From assembly GCA_004556655.1 (NCBI GenBank), contig SFGF01000053.1:1-26081 (forward strand): 26,081 bases of DNA, given 5' to 3'. The stretch comes from Lachnospiraceae bacterium (GTDB taxonomy: Bacteria > Bacillota > Clostridia > Lachnospirales > Lachnospiraceae). The translations under genes and the position numbers were made by a program. The notes under the pieces are model-generated. The model saw only the letters and a list, made by a program, of their open reading frames with translations. It was not told where the DNA came from and did no database searches. Positions 16,579 through 24,392 of the stretch are shown here, piece after piece; the first letter of the stretch is position 1; each line of letters begins with the position of its first letter.

Positions 16579-17496
16579 GTGCAATCTGAAAAAAGAATTT
16601 CTGACGGAAAATTATATAAATTTTTAAATAAAGAAAGCAGTGCGGGAGTAGTATTCTGTCTTCCGTTTATCATTGGATTTTTTGTGTTTTTGCTGGTTCC
16701 CATGGGAATCTCTCTTTATTATTCTTTCTGTGATTACAATATTCTTTCACCTGCAAAATTTGTAGGTTTGAATAACTACATTAAAATGTTTACCGGTGAT
16801 GAGGTATTCTGGAAATCATTTAAGGCAACTATGTACTTTGCGCTGGTATCTGTACCACTGCGACTGGCATTTGCGCTTATGGTTGCTATGATTCTTGTAA
16901 AGCCTACGAAAATGACAGGATTCTACAGAGCGGCTTACTATCTGCCATCTATCATTGGTGGTTCCGTTGCGGTAGCTGTATTGTGGAAAAGAATGTTCGC
17001 TACTGATGGTGTTATCAACAGCATTTTGGCAGCATTTGGAATTGACACACAGATGGCATGGCTTGGAAATACAAAGACAGCAATATGGACATTGATTCTT
17101 TTGGCAATCTGGCAGTTTGGTTCTTCTATGTTGATCTTCCTTTCTGCATTGAAACAGATTCCATCCAGCTTGTATGAAGCTGCAGACGTGGATGGAGCAA
17201 ACAAATTCACAAAATTCTTCAAAGTGACACTGCCTCTTCTGACACCAACCATTTTCTTCAATCTGGTTATGCAGATGATCAATGGTTTCCTGGCATTCAC
17301 ACAGAGTTTGATTATTACACAGGGTAAACCGATGGATACTACACTGTTCTATGCACTGTATATGTATCAGCAGTCCTTCCAGTTCAACAATGCGGGTTAT
17401 GCTTCTGCTATGGCATGGATGATGCTGCTTCTTATCGGAACCTTTACATTGGTACTGTTCAAAACGAAAAAATATTGGGTATATGATCAGGGGTGA
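16579..17496 (+). CDS. ABC sugar transporter permease 1 (MalF/UgpA-type)
   Basis: A 305-residue inner-membrane permease with about six transmembrane helices; the first is GVVFCLPFIIGFFVFLLVPM. The cytoplasmic EAA loop reads EAADVDGANKFTKFFKVTLPLL, the docking site for the ATPase. GTG at 16579 is chosen because AAAGGAGAT stands just upstream; the open frame further upstream runs through the attenuator hairpin and is unlikely to be translated. It pairs with the next permease, whose start follows seven bases after this stop, to form the channel for the sugar bound by the upstream lipoprotein. Confidence 0.93.
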   Translation: MQSEKRISDGKLYKFLNKESSAGVVFCLPFIIGFFVFLLVPMGISLYYSFCDYNILSPAKFVGLNNYIKMFTGDEVFWKSFKATMYFALVSVPLRLAFALMVAMILVKPTKMTGFYRAAYYLPSIIGGSVAVAVLWKRMFATDGVINSILAAFGIDTQMAWLGNTKTAIWTLILLAIWQFGSSMLIFLSALKQIPSSLYEAADVDGANKFTKFFKVTLPLLTPTIFFNLVMQMINGFLAFTQSLIITQGKPMDTTLFYALYMYQQSFQFNNAGYASAMAWMMLLLIGTFTLVLFKTKKYWVYDQG

Positions 17497-17503
17497 GTAA
17501 AGT

Positions 17504-18349
17504 ATGAAAGCAAAAAGAATAATAAATAAAACAATCTATCATGTGCTTGTATTTGGTTTTGGTCTGCTCATGCTGTATCCACTGATCTGGATGTTTATGA
17601 GTGCTTTTAAAGAGACCAATACAATTTTTACAACAGCAAGTCAGCTGATACCTGAAAAATTTACATTTGAAAACTATGCGAATGGATGGAAAGGTTTTGC
17701 TGGTATTTCCTTTGCTACATTCTTCAAAAATTCACTTTTTGTAACAGTCGTTGCAACAATCGGAACTCTGGTATCCTCTGCGTTGGTAGCGTATGGATTT
17801 TCCAGATGTAATTTTAAAGGTAAAAAGATTTTGTTTGCAGCTATGATGGCATCCATGATGCTTCCGGGACAGATTCTTATGGTTCCGCAGTATTTGTGGT
17901 ATCAGAAGCTGGGTTGGGTAGGAAGCTTTGCTCCGTTGATCGTTCCGTTCTGCTTTGCTGTTCAGGGATTCTTCGTATACCTGATGATGAACTTTATCGA
18001 CGGTATTCCGAGAGAACTGGATGAGGCTGCAAAAATTGACGGATGCTCCTACTATGGAATTTTCGGAAGAATTATTCTTCCTCTTATGGTACCGTCACTG
18101 ATCACCGGTGGAATCTTCTCTTTCATGTGGAGATGGGATGACTTTATGTCCGCTTTGCTGTACATTAATGATGCTGCAAAATATCCGGTATCTCTGGCAT
18201 TGAAGCTGTTCTCCGACCCGGGTTCCTCCTCTGACTACGGTGCTATGTTCGCTATGGCTACATTGTCATTGATCCCGATCGTGCTGATTTTCTTTATCTT
18301 CCAGAGATATCTGGTAGACGGTATTGCAACCTCCGGTCTAAAAGGCTGA
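17504..18349 (+). CDS. ABC sugar transporter permease 2 (MalG/UgpE-type)
   Basis: A 281-residue permease with six predicted helices, starting with HVLVFGFGLLMLYPLIWMFMSAFK, a standard opening of the MalG-type partner. The EAA loop reads ELDEAAKIDGCSYYGIFGRIILP. It ends with VDGIATSGLKG, the conserved C-terminus (VxGxxxGAVKG) of this permease class. The operon contains no ATP-binding subunit; Firmicute cluster 1 importers commonly use a shared MsmK/MsiK-type ATPase encoded elsewhere (family knowledge). A GGTGAG ribosome site spans the end of permease 1. Confidence 0.94.
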   Translation: MKAKRIINKTIYHVLVFGFGLLMLYPLIWMFMSAFKETNTIFTTASQLIPEKFTFENYANGWKGFAGISFATFFKNSLFVTVVATIGTLVSSALVAYGFSRCNFKGKKILFAAMMASMMLPGQILMVPQYLWYQKLGWVGSFAPLIVPFCFAVQGFFVYLMMNFIDGIPRELDEAAKIDGCSYYGIFGRIILPLMVPSLITGGIFSFMWRWDDFMSALLYINDAAKYPVSLALKLFSDPGSSSDYGAMFAMATLSLIPIVLIFFIFQRYLVDGIATSGLKG

Positions 18350-18405
18350 TGAAATCAATTTAACACTTAGAAGGCAGAATAATGCCGGAAATGAAAGGCA
18401 TAATT

Positions 18406-19431
18406 ATGTGGAAAGTTGGAATAGCAGGCTGTGGAAATATTGCAAAGGTTCATGCGGAAGTATTGAAAAATATGGAAAATGTAAGTATTCGGGCTTTTGC
18501 GGACTGTAAGCCGGACAGAGCAGCGGCATACAAAGAAATCTACGGAACACAGAAAACAAATTGCTGGTCTTCTCTTGAAGAGATGCTTGAGAATGAGGAA
18601 CTTGATGTGGTACATATCTGTACCCCTCACTTTCTTCATGTGCCGATGGCACTGACAGTATTGGAACATGGAATTCATGTGTTCATGGAAAAACCGCCGG
18701 CAATCAGCAGAGAAACCTTTCAGAAACTTCAGGAAGCAGAAAAAAAATCAGGAAAATGTGTGGGTATCTGCTTTCAGAACCGATATAACGAATCGGTTGC
18801 TCAAATTTTTGAGGAATTCAAAAAAGAAGAGCTTGGGAAAATCATAGGGGCCAGGGCGTTTCTCACCTGGTCCCGTGGAGAAAAATATTATAAAGAAAGC
18901 GGCTGGCGCGGAATTAAAGAAAAAGAAGGCGGCGGCGTCCTTATGAATCAGGCAATCCATACGCTGGATCTGCTGGTGCAGTTTTTGGGTAAACCGCTGG
19001 CAGCGCAGGCCAGTATGAAAAATCATCATCTGGCAGGTATCATTGAAGAAGAAGATACGATGGAAGCATATATCCGATTTGAAAATGCATCTGCCTGCTT
19101 TTACGCAACCAATGCTTATGTGTCAGATTCTCCGGTACTTATGGAACTGGAGTGTGAAAAGGGAAGTGTCCGCATGGAGGAAAATCAGTTGTGGATCCGT
19201 TATAAAAACGGAACTGGAAAGACATTTTCCTTTGCAAAAGCGTCCGGAGTCGGAAAATCATACTGGGGTAATTCTCATGGAAGATGTATCACAGATTATT
19301 ATGAAAGTCTGTATGCAGGAAAAGAATTCAGAAACAGTCTGGAAAATGTGAAAGATACATTTTCCCTTACCATGGATTTATATGAATCAGCAGCAACAGG
19401 CAAACCTGTAGTCTGCGGGAAGGAAGTATAA
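18406..19431 (+). CDS. Gfo/Idh/MocA-family NAD(P)-dependent oxidoreductase 1
   Basis: A 341-residue two-domain dehydrogenase. The Rossmann motif GIAGCGNIAKVHA is at 5-17, the EKPP motif with the conserved catalytic lysine is at 95-98, and GGGVLMNQAIHTLD with catalytic-site His185 follows. Such enzymes oxidise or reduce hydroxyl groups of sugars, inositols or glycosides. The start at 18406 fits the family N-terminus and has AAAGG ahead; a second in-frame ATG at 18382 also has a weak GAAGG site, so the start is uncertain by eight codons. The next gene encodes a related but clearly different family member one base downstream, so the pair may act on successive steps or at different positions of one sugar. 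Confidence 0.9.
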   Translation: MWKVGIAGCGNIAKVHAEVLKNMENVSIRAFADCKPDRAAAYKEIYGTQKTNCWSSLEEMLENEELDVVHICTPHFLHVPMALTVLEHGIHVFMEKPPAISRETFQKLQEAEKKSGKCVGICFQNRYNESVAQIFEEFKKEELGKIIGARAFLTWSRGEKYYKESGWRGIKEKEGGGVLMNQAIHTLDLLVQFLGKPLAAQASMKNHHLAGIIEEEDTMEAYIRFENASACFYATNAYVSDSPVLMELECEKGSVRMEENQLWIRYKNGTGKTFSFAKASGVGKSYWGNSHGRCITDYYESLYAGKEFRNSLENVKDTFSLTMDLYESAATGKPVVCGKEV

Positions 19432-19432
19432 A

Positions 19433-20596
19433 ATGGAAAAAGTTAAAATCGGTATTATCGGTATTGGCAACATGGGTACCAGCCATGCCAAAACGATTAC
19501 AGAAGGAAAAGTTTCGGAACTGGAACTGGTGGCTGTAGCTGACAGACAGGAAGGAAGAAGACAGTGGTGTAAGGAACACCTTCCGGAAACCATTCAGATT
19601 TTCGAAGAAGGCAGTGATCTGATCGCAAGCGGATTATGTGATGCTGTTTTAGTCGCTGTGCCTCATTATCAGCACCCGGAACTGTCTATTGAAGCCCTGC
19701 AGCATAACCTTCATGTACTTTGTGAAAAACCTGCCGGTGTATACACAAAACAAGTACGTGAGATGAATGAAGCAGCAGCAAAGAGTGACAGAGTATTTGC
19801 TATGATGTTCAATCAGAGAACCAACTGTGTATACCGGAAAATGCATGAAATGGTAGCTAATGGAGAACTGGGAGAAATCCGGAGAGTAAATTGGATCATC
19901 ACAGACTGGTACAGAACCCAGAGTTATTATGATTCCGGAAGCTGGAGAGCTACATGGGACGGAGAAGGAGGCGGTGTGCTTCTGAATCAGTGTCCCCATA
20001 ACCTGGATCTGATTCAATGGATTTGTGGAATGCCTGCAAAAGTTCAGGCTTTCTGCCATGAAGGAAAATGGCATGATATTGAAGTGGAAGATGATGTTAC
20101 TGCTTATCTGGAATACCCGAATGGGGCAACAGGTGTATTTATCACAACAACAGGTGATGCTCCGGGAACCAATCGCTTTGAGATCACAGGTGATCTGGGT
20201 AAACTGGTATGTGAAAATGATAAGCTGACTTTCTATAAATTAAAACAGGGTATCACCGAGCATTGTGCAACCTGCAAAGCAGGTTTTGACAAACCGGAAT
20301 GTGAAACCATAGAAGTTGAAACAGACGGACAGAATGAACAGCATGCAGGAGTTATGAAGGCATTTGCCGGAAAGATTCTGCATGGAACTCCGCTGGTAGC
20401 CGGTGGCGAGGAAGGAATCAATGGACTTATGCTCTCTAATGCCATGCATCTGTCAAGCTGGCTGGGACATGCTGTTACACTTCCCATCGATGAAGATGAA
20501 TTTTTGAGACAGCTGAATGAAAAACGTGCTCATTCCAGAAAGAAAGAAGGTTCCGGCGTGGTATTTGACACAGAAGGTTCCTACGGAAGTAAATAA
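19433..20596 (+). CDS. Gfo/Idh/MocA-family NAD(P)-dependent oxidoreductase 2
   Basis: A 387-residue relative of the preceding enzyme. It has GIIGIGNMGTSHA at 7-19, CEKPAG at 97-102 and GGGVLLNQCPHNLDL with His189. It carries an insert around residue 278 with several cysteines (HCATCKAGFDKPEC), seen here as a distinguishing detail; whether it binds metal is not known. Longer than the first enzyme and diverged from it, so this is not a recent duplication. The ATG follows the previous stop by one base, with GGAAG inside the previous gene. A role in oxidising the imported sugar or its cleavage product is inferred from the operon. Confidence 0.92.
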   Translation: MEKVKIGIIGIGNMGTSHAKTITEGKVSELELVAVADRQEGRRQWCKEHLPETIQIFEEGSDLIASGLCDAVLVAVPHYQHPELSIEALQHNLHVLCEKPAGVYTKQVREMNEAAAKSDRVFAMMFNQRTNCVYRKMHEMVANGELGEIRRVNWIITDWYRTQSYYDSGSWRATWDGEGGGVLLNQCPHNLDLIQWICGMPAKVQAFCHEGKWHDIEVEDDVTAYLEYPNGATGVFITTTGDAPGTNRFEITGDLGKLVCENDKLTFYKLKQGITEHCATCKAGFDKPECETIEVETDGQNEQHAGVMKAFAGKILHGTPLVAGGEEGINGLMLSNAMHLSSWLGHAVTLPIDEDEFLRQLNEKRAHSRKKEGSGVVFDTEGSYGSK

Positions 20597-20644
20597 ATCA
20601 ATTGATTTAATATGGTAATAAGCAACAGGAAAGGACAACGCAAT

Positions 20645-21499
20645 ATGATTCAGAATATTACAATCAGCGGATTTGCAGATGAAATCGATCCGTCTCTCGA
20701 CAAACAGATAGAAGTAATCAAAAAACTGGGGATTTCTCATATTGAAATGAGAGGAGTAGATGGAAAAGGTCTGGTGGAATATCCGCTGGATGAAGTGAAA
20801 AAAATAAAAGAAAAACTGGATGCCAACGGTATTAAACTTTCAGCAATCGGTTCTCCGATCGGAAAGATCCAGATTACAGATGCGTTTGAAGAACATTTTG
20901 AACTGTTCAAACATACCGTGGAAATCGCAAAGATTATGGAAACACCATATATCCGTATGTTCAGCTTTTTTATGCCGGAAGGGGAAGAACCTGAGAAATA
21001 CAAAGAGGAAGTATTCCGTCGCATGGGTATGTTTGTAGAATATGCAAAACAGCAGAATGTAGTGCTTCTCCATGAAAATGAAAAAGAAATCTACGGAGAT
21101 GTGGCAGTAAGATGCAAAGAAATCCTGGATGAATTTGCCTGTGACCACTTCCATGCAGTATTTGATTTTGCCAACTTTGTACAGTGCAAACAGGATACAA
21201 AAGAAGCATATGAAATGCTGAAACCGTATATTTCCTATATCCATATCAAAGATGCACTCTGGGAAAATGCTCAGGTAGTTCCCGCCGGACATGGTGATGG
21301 AAATGTAAAAGAAATCCTTGCCGATCTGGTGAAGAATGGATATGAAGGTGTATTCTCACTGGAGCCACACCTGATTGATTTTAATGGATTTGCGGATCTG
21401 GAACAGGGTGAGACAGAGAAAAAAGAATCGATGAGCGGGGAAGAAGCTTACACAACCGCTTACAATGCACTTAGAAAAATAGTAGAAGAATTGGAATAG
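20645..21499 (+). CDS. Sugar phosphate isomerase/epimerase-like TIM barrel (AP endonuclease 2 family)
   Basis: A 284-residue TIM-barrel protein. The likely divalent-metal ligands are visible: E145 in HENE, D174 in FDFAN, H200 in YIHIKD and E240 in FSLEPH. A further loop, PAGHGDGNV, is typical of the family. Members include inosose dehydratases, ketose 3-epimerases, hydroxypyruvate isomerases and partners of sugar oxidoreductases. With two Gfo/Idh/MocA enzymes upstream, it probably isomerises or eliminates a keto-sugar intermediate. ATG 20645 follows AGGAAAGG at a good distance; the longer frame from 20612 has no such site. Last gene of the operon, before a strong terminator. Confidence 0.9.
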   Translation: MIQNITISGFADEIDPSLDKQIEVIKKLGISHIEMRGVDGKGLVEYPLDEVKKIKEKLDANGIKLSAIGSPIGKIQITDAFEEHFELFKHTVEIAKIMETPYIRMFSFFMPEGEEPEKYKEEVFRRMGMFVEYAKQQNVVLLHENEKEIYGDVAVRCKEILDEFACDHFHAVFDFANFVQCKQDTKEAYEMLKPYISYIHIKDALWENAQVVPAGHGDGNVKEILADLVKNGYEGVFSLEPHLIDFNGFADLEQGETEKKESMSGEEAYTTAYNALRKIVEELE

Positions 21500-21506
21500 C
21501 AGAAAA

Positions 21507-21552
21507 GGGGCTGTCACTGAAAATAATTCAGTGGCAGCCCCCAATTCTTTTG
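21507..21552 (+). terminator. Strong terminator of the carbohydrate operon
   Basis: A 15-bp stem (21507-21521 with 21527-21541, one wobble, loop AATAA) begins with GGGG and is followed by AATTCTTTT. Placed seven bases after the last gene. Confidence 0.92.
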
Positions 21553-21579
21553 CATTGCGTTAAGAATACGTGATACAAT
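21550..21579 (+). promoter_or_regulatory. Candidate promoter of the deleted HipA-like gene
   Basis: TTGCAT (21550-21555) and TACAAT (21574-21579) with an 18-base spacer, 55 bases before the ATG. No palindrome comparable to that at 8319-8342 is seen, in keeping with the lack of an HTH partner gene here. Confidence 0.45.
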
Positions 21580-21634
21580 AGTAATAAGTCAGTTAGATTC
21601 CTGAAAAAGCAGATAATGAATTGGAAGGCGGGGA

Positions 21635-22357
21635 ATGATGTCGTATTATTTGAAAAATTTTGATGAGATACTGATAGAATTTCAAATCGGAAAACCGGGT
21701 CTTGAAGAACGGGTGACATCTATTGATTATATTAATGAAAATAAAAGAAATGAGTTTCCGGCGGGTATGGAGATTTCTTTGAATGGTCTTACAAAATGGA
21801 TACGGCATCGAATTATTTCCAAGAACAGAACCTAATGTAGATTGTTTACAAGCAAGGATATCTCCTATGTTCCGATTGGTGTGATTGTACGGGAAGGGGG
21901 AATGGATGCGGTTTCGGATTTTTACAGGAATCTGGGAGAGAAATATTATGAGGAATTGGCAAGCATGTTGGTGTTTGATGCCTTGATTTACAATGAAGAT
22001 CGCCACTATGGTAATTTTGGAGTTTTGCGTGACAGTCATACCGGTGAAATCATTGGATGTGCGCCTGTTTTTGATAATGGATATTCTTTATTTGCCACTG
22101 CTATGAAGGATGATCTGGAAAATATATATCAGTATGCAGAAACAAGGAGTTACGCCTCCTGCGGCATTACACATGATGATTTAGTACAAAATTTCTGTGG
22201 ACGATTGCAGCAAAAACAATTACGTCAAATGATCAATTTCAAGTTTAAAAGGCATAAAAGATACAATCTGCCCGAAGAACGGCTGGATATTCTGGAGAAG
22301 TTTATAAATCAAAGGGTGAATGAACTGCTCGATATGCCGAAAAAGAGACTTGATTAA
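21635..22357 (+). pseudogene. HipA-like kinase gene with internal deletion of the ATP-binding half
   Basis: The first 66 codons (from ATG 21635) match the N-terminus of Firmicute HipA-like kinases (YYLKNFDEILIEF, LTKWIRHRIISKNR). They then hit TAA at 21833-21835. A shifted frame starting about 21836 encodes the C-terminal half: CRLFTSKDISYVP, the catalytic block NEDRHYGNFG and the metal block FDNGYSLF, to TAA 22355-22357. Compared with the intact relative at 8761-9954, roughly 140 residues between its positions 60 and 200 are missing, including the whole ATP-binding segment, and the join is out of frame. The catalytic motifs that remain look undamaged, so the deletion is probably fairly recent. 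A non-functional kinase; a short N-terminal peptide may still be made. Confidence 0.85.
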
Positions 22358-22394
22358 TATAGATATATTTTCTTGTCTATCTGATAAAACGCGG

Positions 22395-22490
22395 AAATAA
22401 AAATAAGTCACTCTTGTCTTGGCCGGACGAGTGACTTATTTTAAATCATATTCGAAGGTTAACCGCTTTGTGGGCGGTTGCCCTTTTTTC
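22395..22490 (-). ncRNA. Candidate antisense-type small RNA, apparently orphan
   Basis: A minus-strand promoter (TTGCAA 22525-22520, 17 bases, TATATT 22502-22497) would start a transcript near 22490. It would run through a small hairpin (AACCGC/GCGGTT) and end at the long stem 22401-22441 followed by TATTTCC. The promoter layout is the same as that of the antisense RNA of the type I module at 25838-25940. Sequences with an AACCGC...GCGGTTGCCC hairpin after toxin peptides are familiar to me from clostridial type I loci. No toxin peptide is visible upstream on the plus strand here, so the partner may be lost. No direct proof of transcription. Confidence 0.45.
22401..22443. terminator. Bidirectional terminator behind the deleted HipA-like gene
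   Basis: A 13-bp perfect stem (22401-22413 with 22429-22441) with A- and T-rich flanks. The stem (AATAAGTCACTC) and the following AAATCATAT strongly resemble the terminator behind the intact HipA-like gene at 9955-9999. Confidence 0.8.
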
Positions 22491-22491
22491 A
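22461..22491 (+). terminator. Small hairpin with T-run
   Basis: AACCGC (22461-22466) pairs with GCGGTT (22474-22479) and is followed by GCCCTTTTTTC. On the plus strand it looks like a terminator; on the minus strand it would be a 5' hairpin of the candidate small RNA. Confidence 0.55.
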
Positions 22492-22496
22492 TTTCA

Positions 22497-22525
22497 AATA
22501 TAATACATAGCTTGCAAAGTTGCAA
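22497..22525 (-). promoter_or_regulatory. Promoter of the candidate small RNA
   Basis: Minus-strand TTGCAA (22525-22520) and TATATT (22502-22497) separated by exactly 17 bases. Nearly identical in sequence and spacing to the antisense promoter at 25947-25975. Confidence 0.55.
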
Positions 22526-22886
22526 GATGTAAAAAAATAACCAGGGTTGTTTCATGAAACATCCTCAAATCATCACTTTAATGGAAGATATTCCCTCAAT
22601 TCTTCCAAATGCTTTTCACACCATTTCAGGCTCCTGCATATGGTCGTCCTGCTAATTGCGGGTCATAAGAAAAGAATTATCTGGAAGGTAACGGTGTGTC
22701 GATTGAATCCGAAGAAAAGAAATTGTATAATGCTAATATAAATCAGAGTTATTCCTGTTACAATATAAATTAGAGGGAGTGCATATGAAACACCTTTTTG
22801 AGTGTACCAGTTCTAACAGGGTGCGGTAATAAGCATAATGTCTACAAGAGCAGGAAAAAATAATTTTGACGGAAAGGAGCAAGGCA
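22526..22886. other. Gene-poor stretch with promoter and small leader ORF
   Basis: This 360-base stretch holds no full gene. A consensus-like promoter (TTGAAT 22703-22708, 17 bases, TATAAT 22726-22731) faces the AlbA-type gene. Between them lies a 14-codon open frame, MKHLFECTSSNRVR (ATG 22785, TAA 22827-22829), with GAGGGAG before it; whether it is a leader peptide is open. On the minus strand about 22573-22659 encodes a 28-residue tail (ISRTTICRSLKWCEKHLEEL), probably a scrap of a DNA-binding protein. Confidence 0.4.
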
Positions 22887-24344
22887 ATGATTGATAATTG
22901 GATTGCAGAAGCAACAGAATGTGATTTCAAGGTTGCTCTGGAAGTGAAGAAACCCAAAAGTTGGCTGAAAAGTGTCAGCGCTTTTGCTAATGGTATCGGC
23001 GGTACTCTGCTTTTTGGTATTGACGATAACCGGAATGTGATCGGTTTAGCGGACGCACAGGCAGATGCAGAGGCAATCAGCCGTCTGATTAAAGAGCGTA
23101 TCTCGCCGTATCCTAACTTTATTCTTGTGCCAGAGCGAGAGAATGGTAAAGATATTCTTATACTGACAGTCTCTTCTGGACATACAACGCCCTATTACTA
23201 CAAAGCGGATGGTGTTATGGAGGCGTATATTCGCATTGGAAATGAGAGTGTTATTGCTCCAAGTTTCGTCCTTAATCAGCTTATATTAAAAGGAATGAAC
23301 CGAACCTATGACATACTGATTTCTGAATATAATTTCAAGGACTACGCTTTTTCCAAGCTGCGAGAGAGATACAAAGTCTGGACCGGTAATAGTATGGAAG
23401 ATAAACTATTTGATTCTTTCGATATAAGAAACGAACACGGAAAACTCACAAATGCAGGTGCTTTGCTGGCAGATGATTCTCCAATCAGACATTCCCGGCT
23501 GTTCTGTACACGCTGGAATGGTTTGGATAAAAGCGGTGGCATGGTGGATGCTCTCGACAGTGCAGAATATTCTGGTAGCTTAATTATCCTACTCAATGAA
23601 GGTGTTAGCTTTGTAAAGCGGAACATGAAAACGCGCTGGAAGAAAACAGCTAACTCTCGTATTGAAATGCCAGATTACTGCGAACGAAGCGTTTTTGAAG
23701 CCCTTGTCAATGCTTTAATACATCGGGATTATCTTATTTTAGGTAGCGAAGTTCATATTGACATATATGATGACCGTCTTACAATCTATTCTCCCGGTGG
23801 CATGGCAGATGGCACAAAGATACAAGAAAGAGATATATCCAATATTTCCTCCACTCGCCGTAATCCCGTTCTCGCCGATATTTTCGGTCGGTTGGGTTAT
23901 ATGGAGCGTCAGGGAAGCGGATTTAAGAAGATTACAGAATCCTACCATGCTGCTCATAATTATCGTGAAGAACTGGAGCCGAAGTTCTATTCTGATGTCA
24001 CTTCATTCAAAGTTACGTTATATAACTTGAATTACGGCACAATAACAACCTCAGATAATATTTCGATTGAGGATGAAAACATTGCGGTTACTACCGACCA
24101 TGTTGCGATTGAGGTTGCGATTGACGGGTTAAACGCAAGCCAGAGTACGATTAAGAAAGTGAAGGCTGTTTATAAAAGCATGGGAATTGACGGTATCTTT
24201 GGACGTTCTGATATTTCTTCCATTACAGGTGATTCCGTTACCGCTGCCGGTAATCTCATCAATAAACTGAAAACAGCAAACTTAATTGTACCGGTCAAAG
24301 GATATGGAAAAGGCAAATATCGTTTTATCGAATTGCATAAGTAA
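22887..24344 (+). CDS. AlbA/Schlafen-type putative transcriptional regulator with ATPase-like domain
   Basis: A 485-residue protein. The N-terminal AlbA_2 (Schlafen) domain, about residues 10-130, is clear from VSAFANGIGGTLLFGIDDNRNVIGL and the later EAYIRIGNES. A GHKL-like HATPase_c_4 domain follows, with ERSVFEALVNALIHRDY and IDIYDDRLTIYSPGGM. The C-terminal 100 residues contain a helical winged-helix-like part (SQSTIKKVKAVYKSMGI) that may bind DNA. Such proteins are annotated as RecG-related or ATP-binding transcriptional regulators. They are frequent in accessory regions and their exact role is poorly known. ATG 22887 is preferred over upstream codons because AAAGGAGC lies before it. It is convergent with dinB and shares its terminator. 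Confidence 0.85.
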   Translation: MIDNWIAEATECDFKVALEVKKPKSWLKSVSAFANGIGGTLLFGIDDNRNVIGLADAQADAEAISRLIKERISPYPNFILVPERENGKDILILTVSSGHTTPYYYKADGVMEAYIRIGNESVIAPSFVLNQLILKGMNRTYDILISEYNFKDYAFSKLRERYKVWTGNSMEDKLFDSFDIRNEHGKLTNAGALLADDSPIRHSRLFCTRWNGLDKSGGMVDALDSAEYSGSLIILLNEGVSFVKRNMKTRWKKTANSRIEMPDYCERSVFEALVNALIHRDYLILGSEVHIDIYDDRLTIYSPGGMADGTKIQERDISNISSTRRNPVLADIFGRLGYMERQGSGFKKITESYHAAHNYREELEPKFYSDVTSFKVTLYNLNYGTITTSDNISIEDENIAVTTDHVAIEVAIDGLNASQSTIKKVKAVYKSMGIDGIFGRSDISSITGDSVTAAGNLINKLKTANLIVPVKGYGKGKYRFIELHK

Positions 24345-24349
24345 AGTTT

Positions 24350-24392
24350 AAGTCCGTTATCAGCCACGCTGCCGATAACGGACTTATTTTTT
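24350..24392. terminator. Shared convergent terminator (AlbA-type gene and dinB)
   Basis: A perfect 12-bp stem (24350-24361 with 24374-24385), a 12-base loop and ATTTTTTTAT downstream. The last codon of dinB on the minus strand lies inside the right arm. Confidence 0.88.

Noticed and set aside
22573..22659. Minus-strand 28-residue frame ending KHLEELREYLPLK
   Set aside because: Looks like real coding residue of a helical DNA-binding protein but has no start and is too short to name; mentioned only in the gene-poor stretch.
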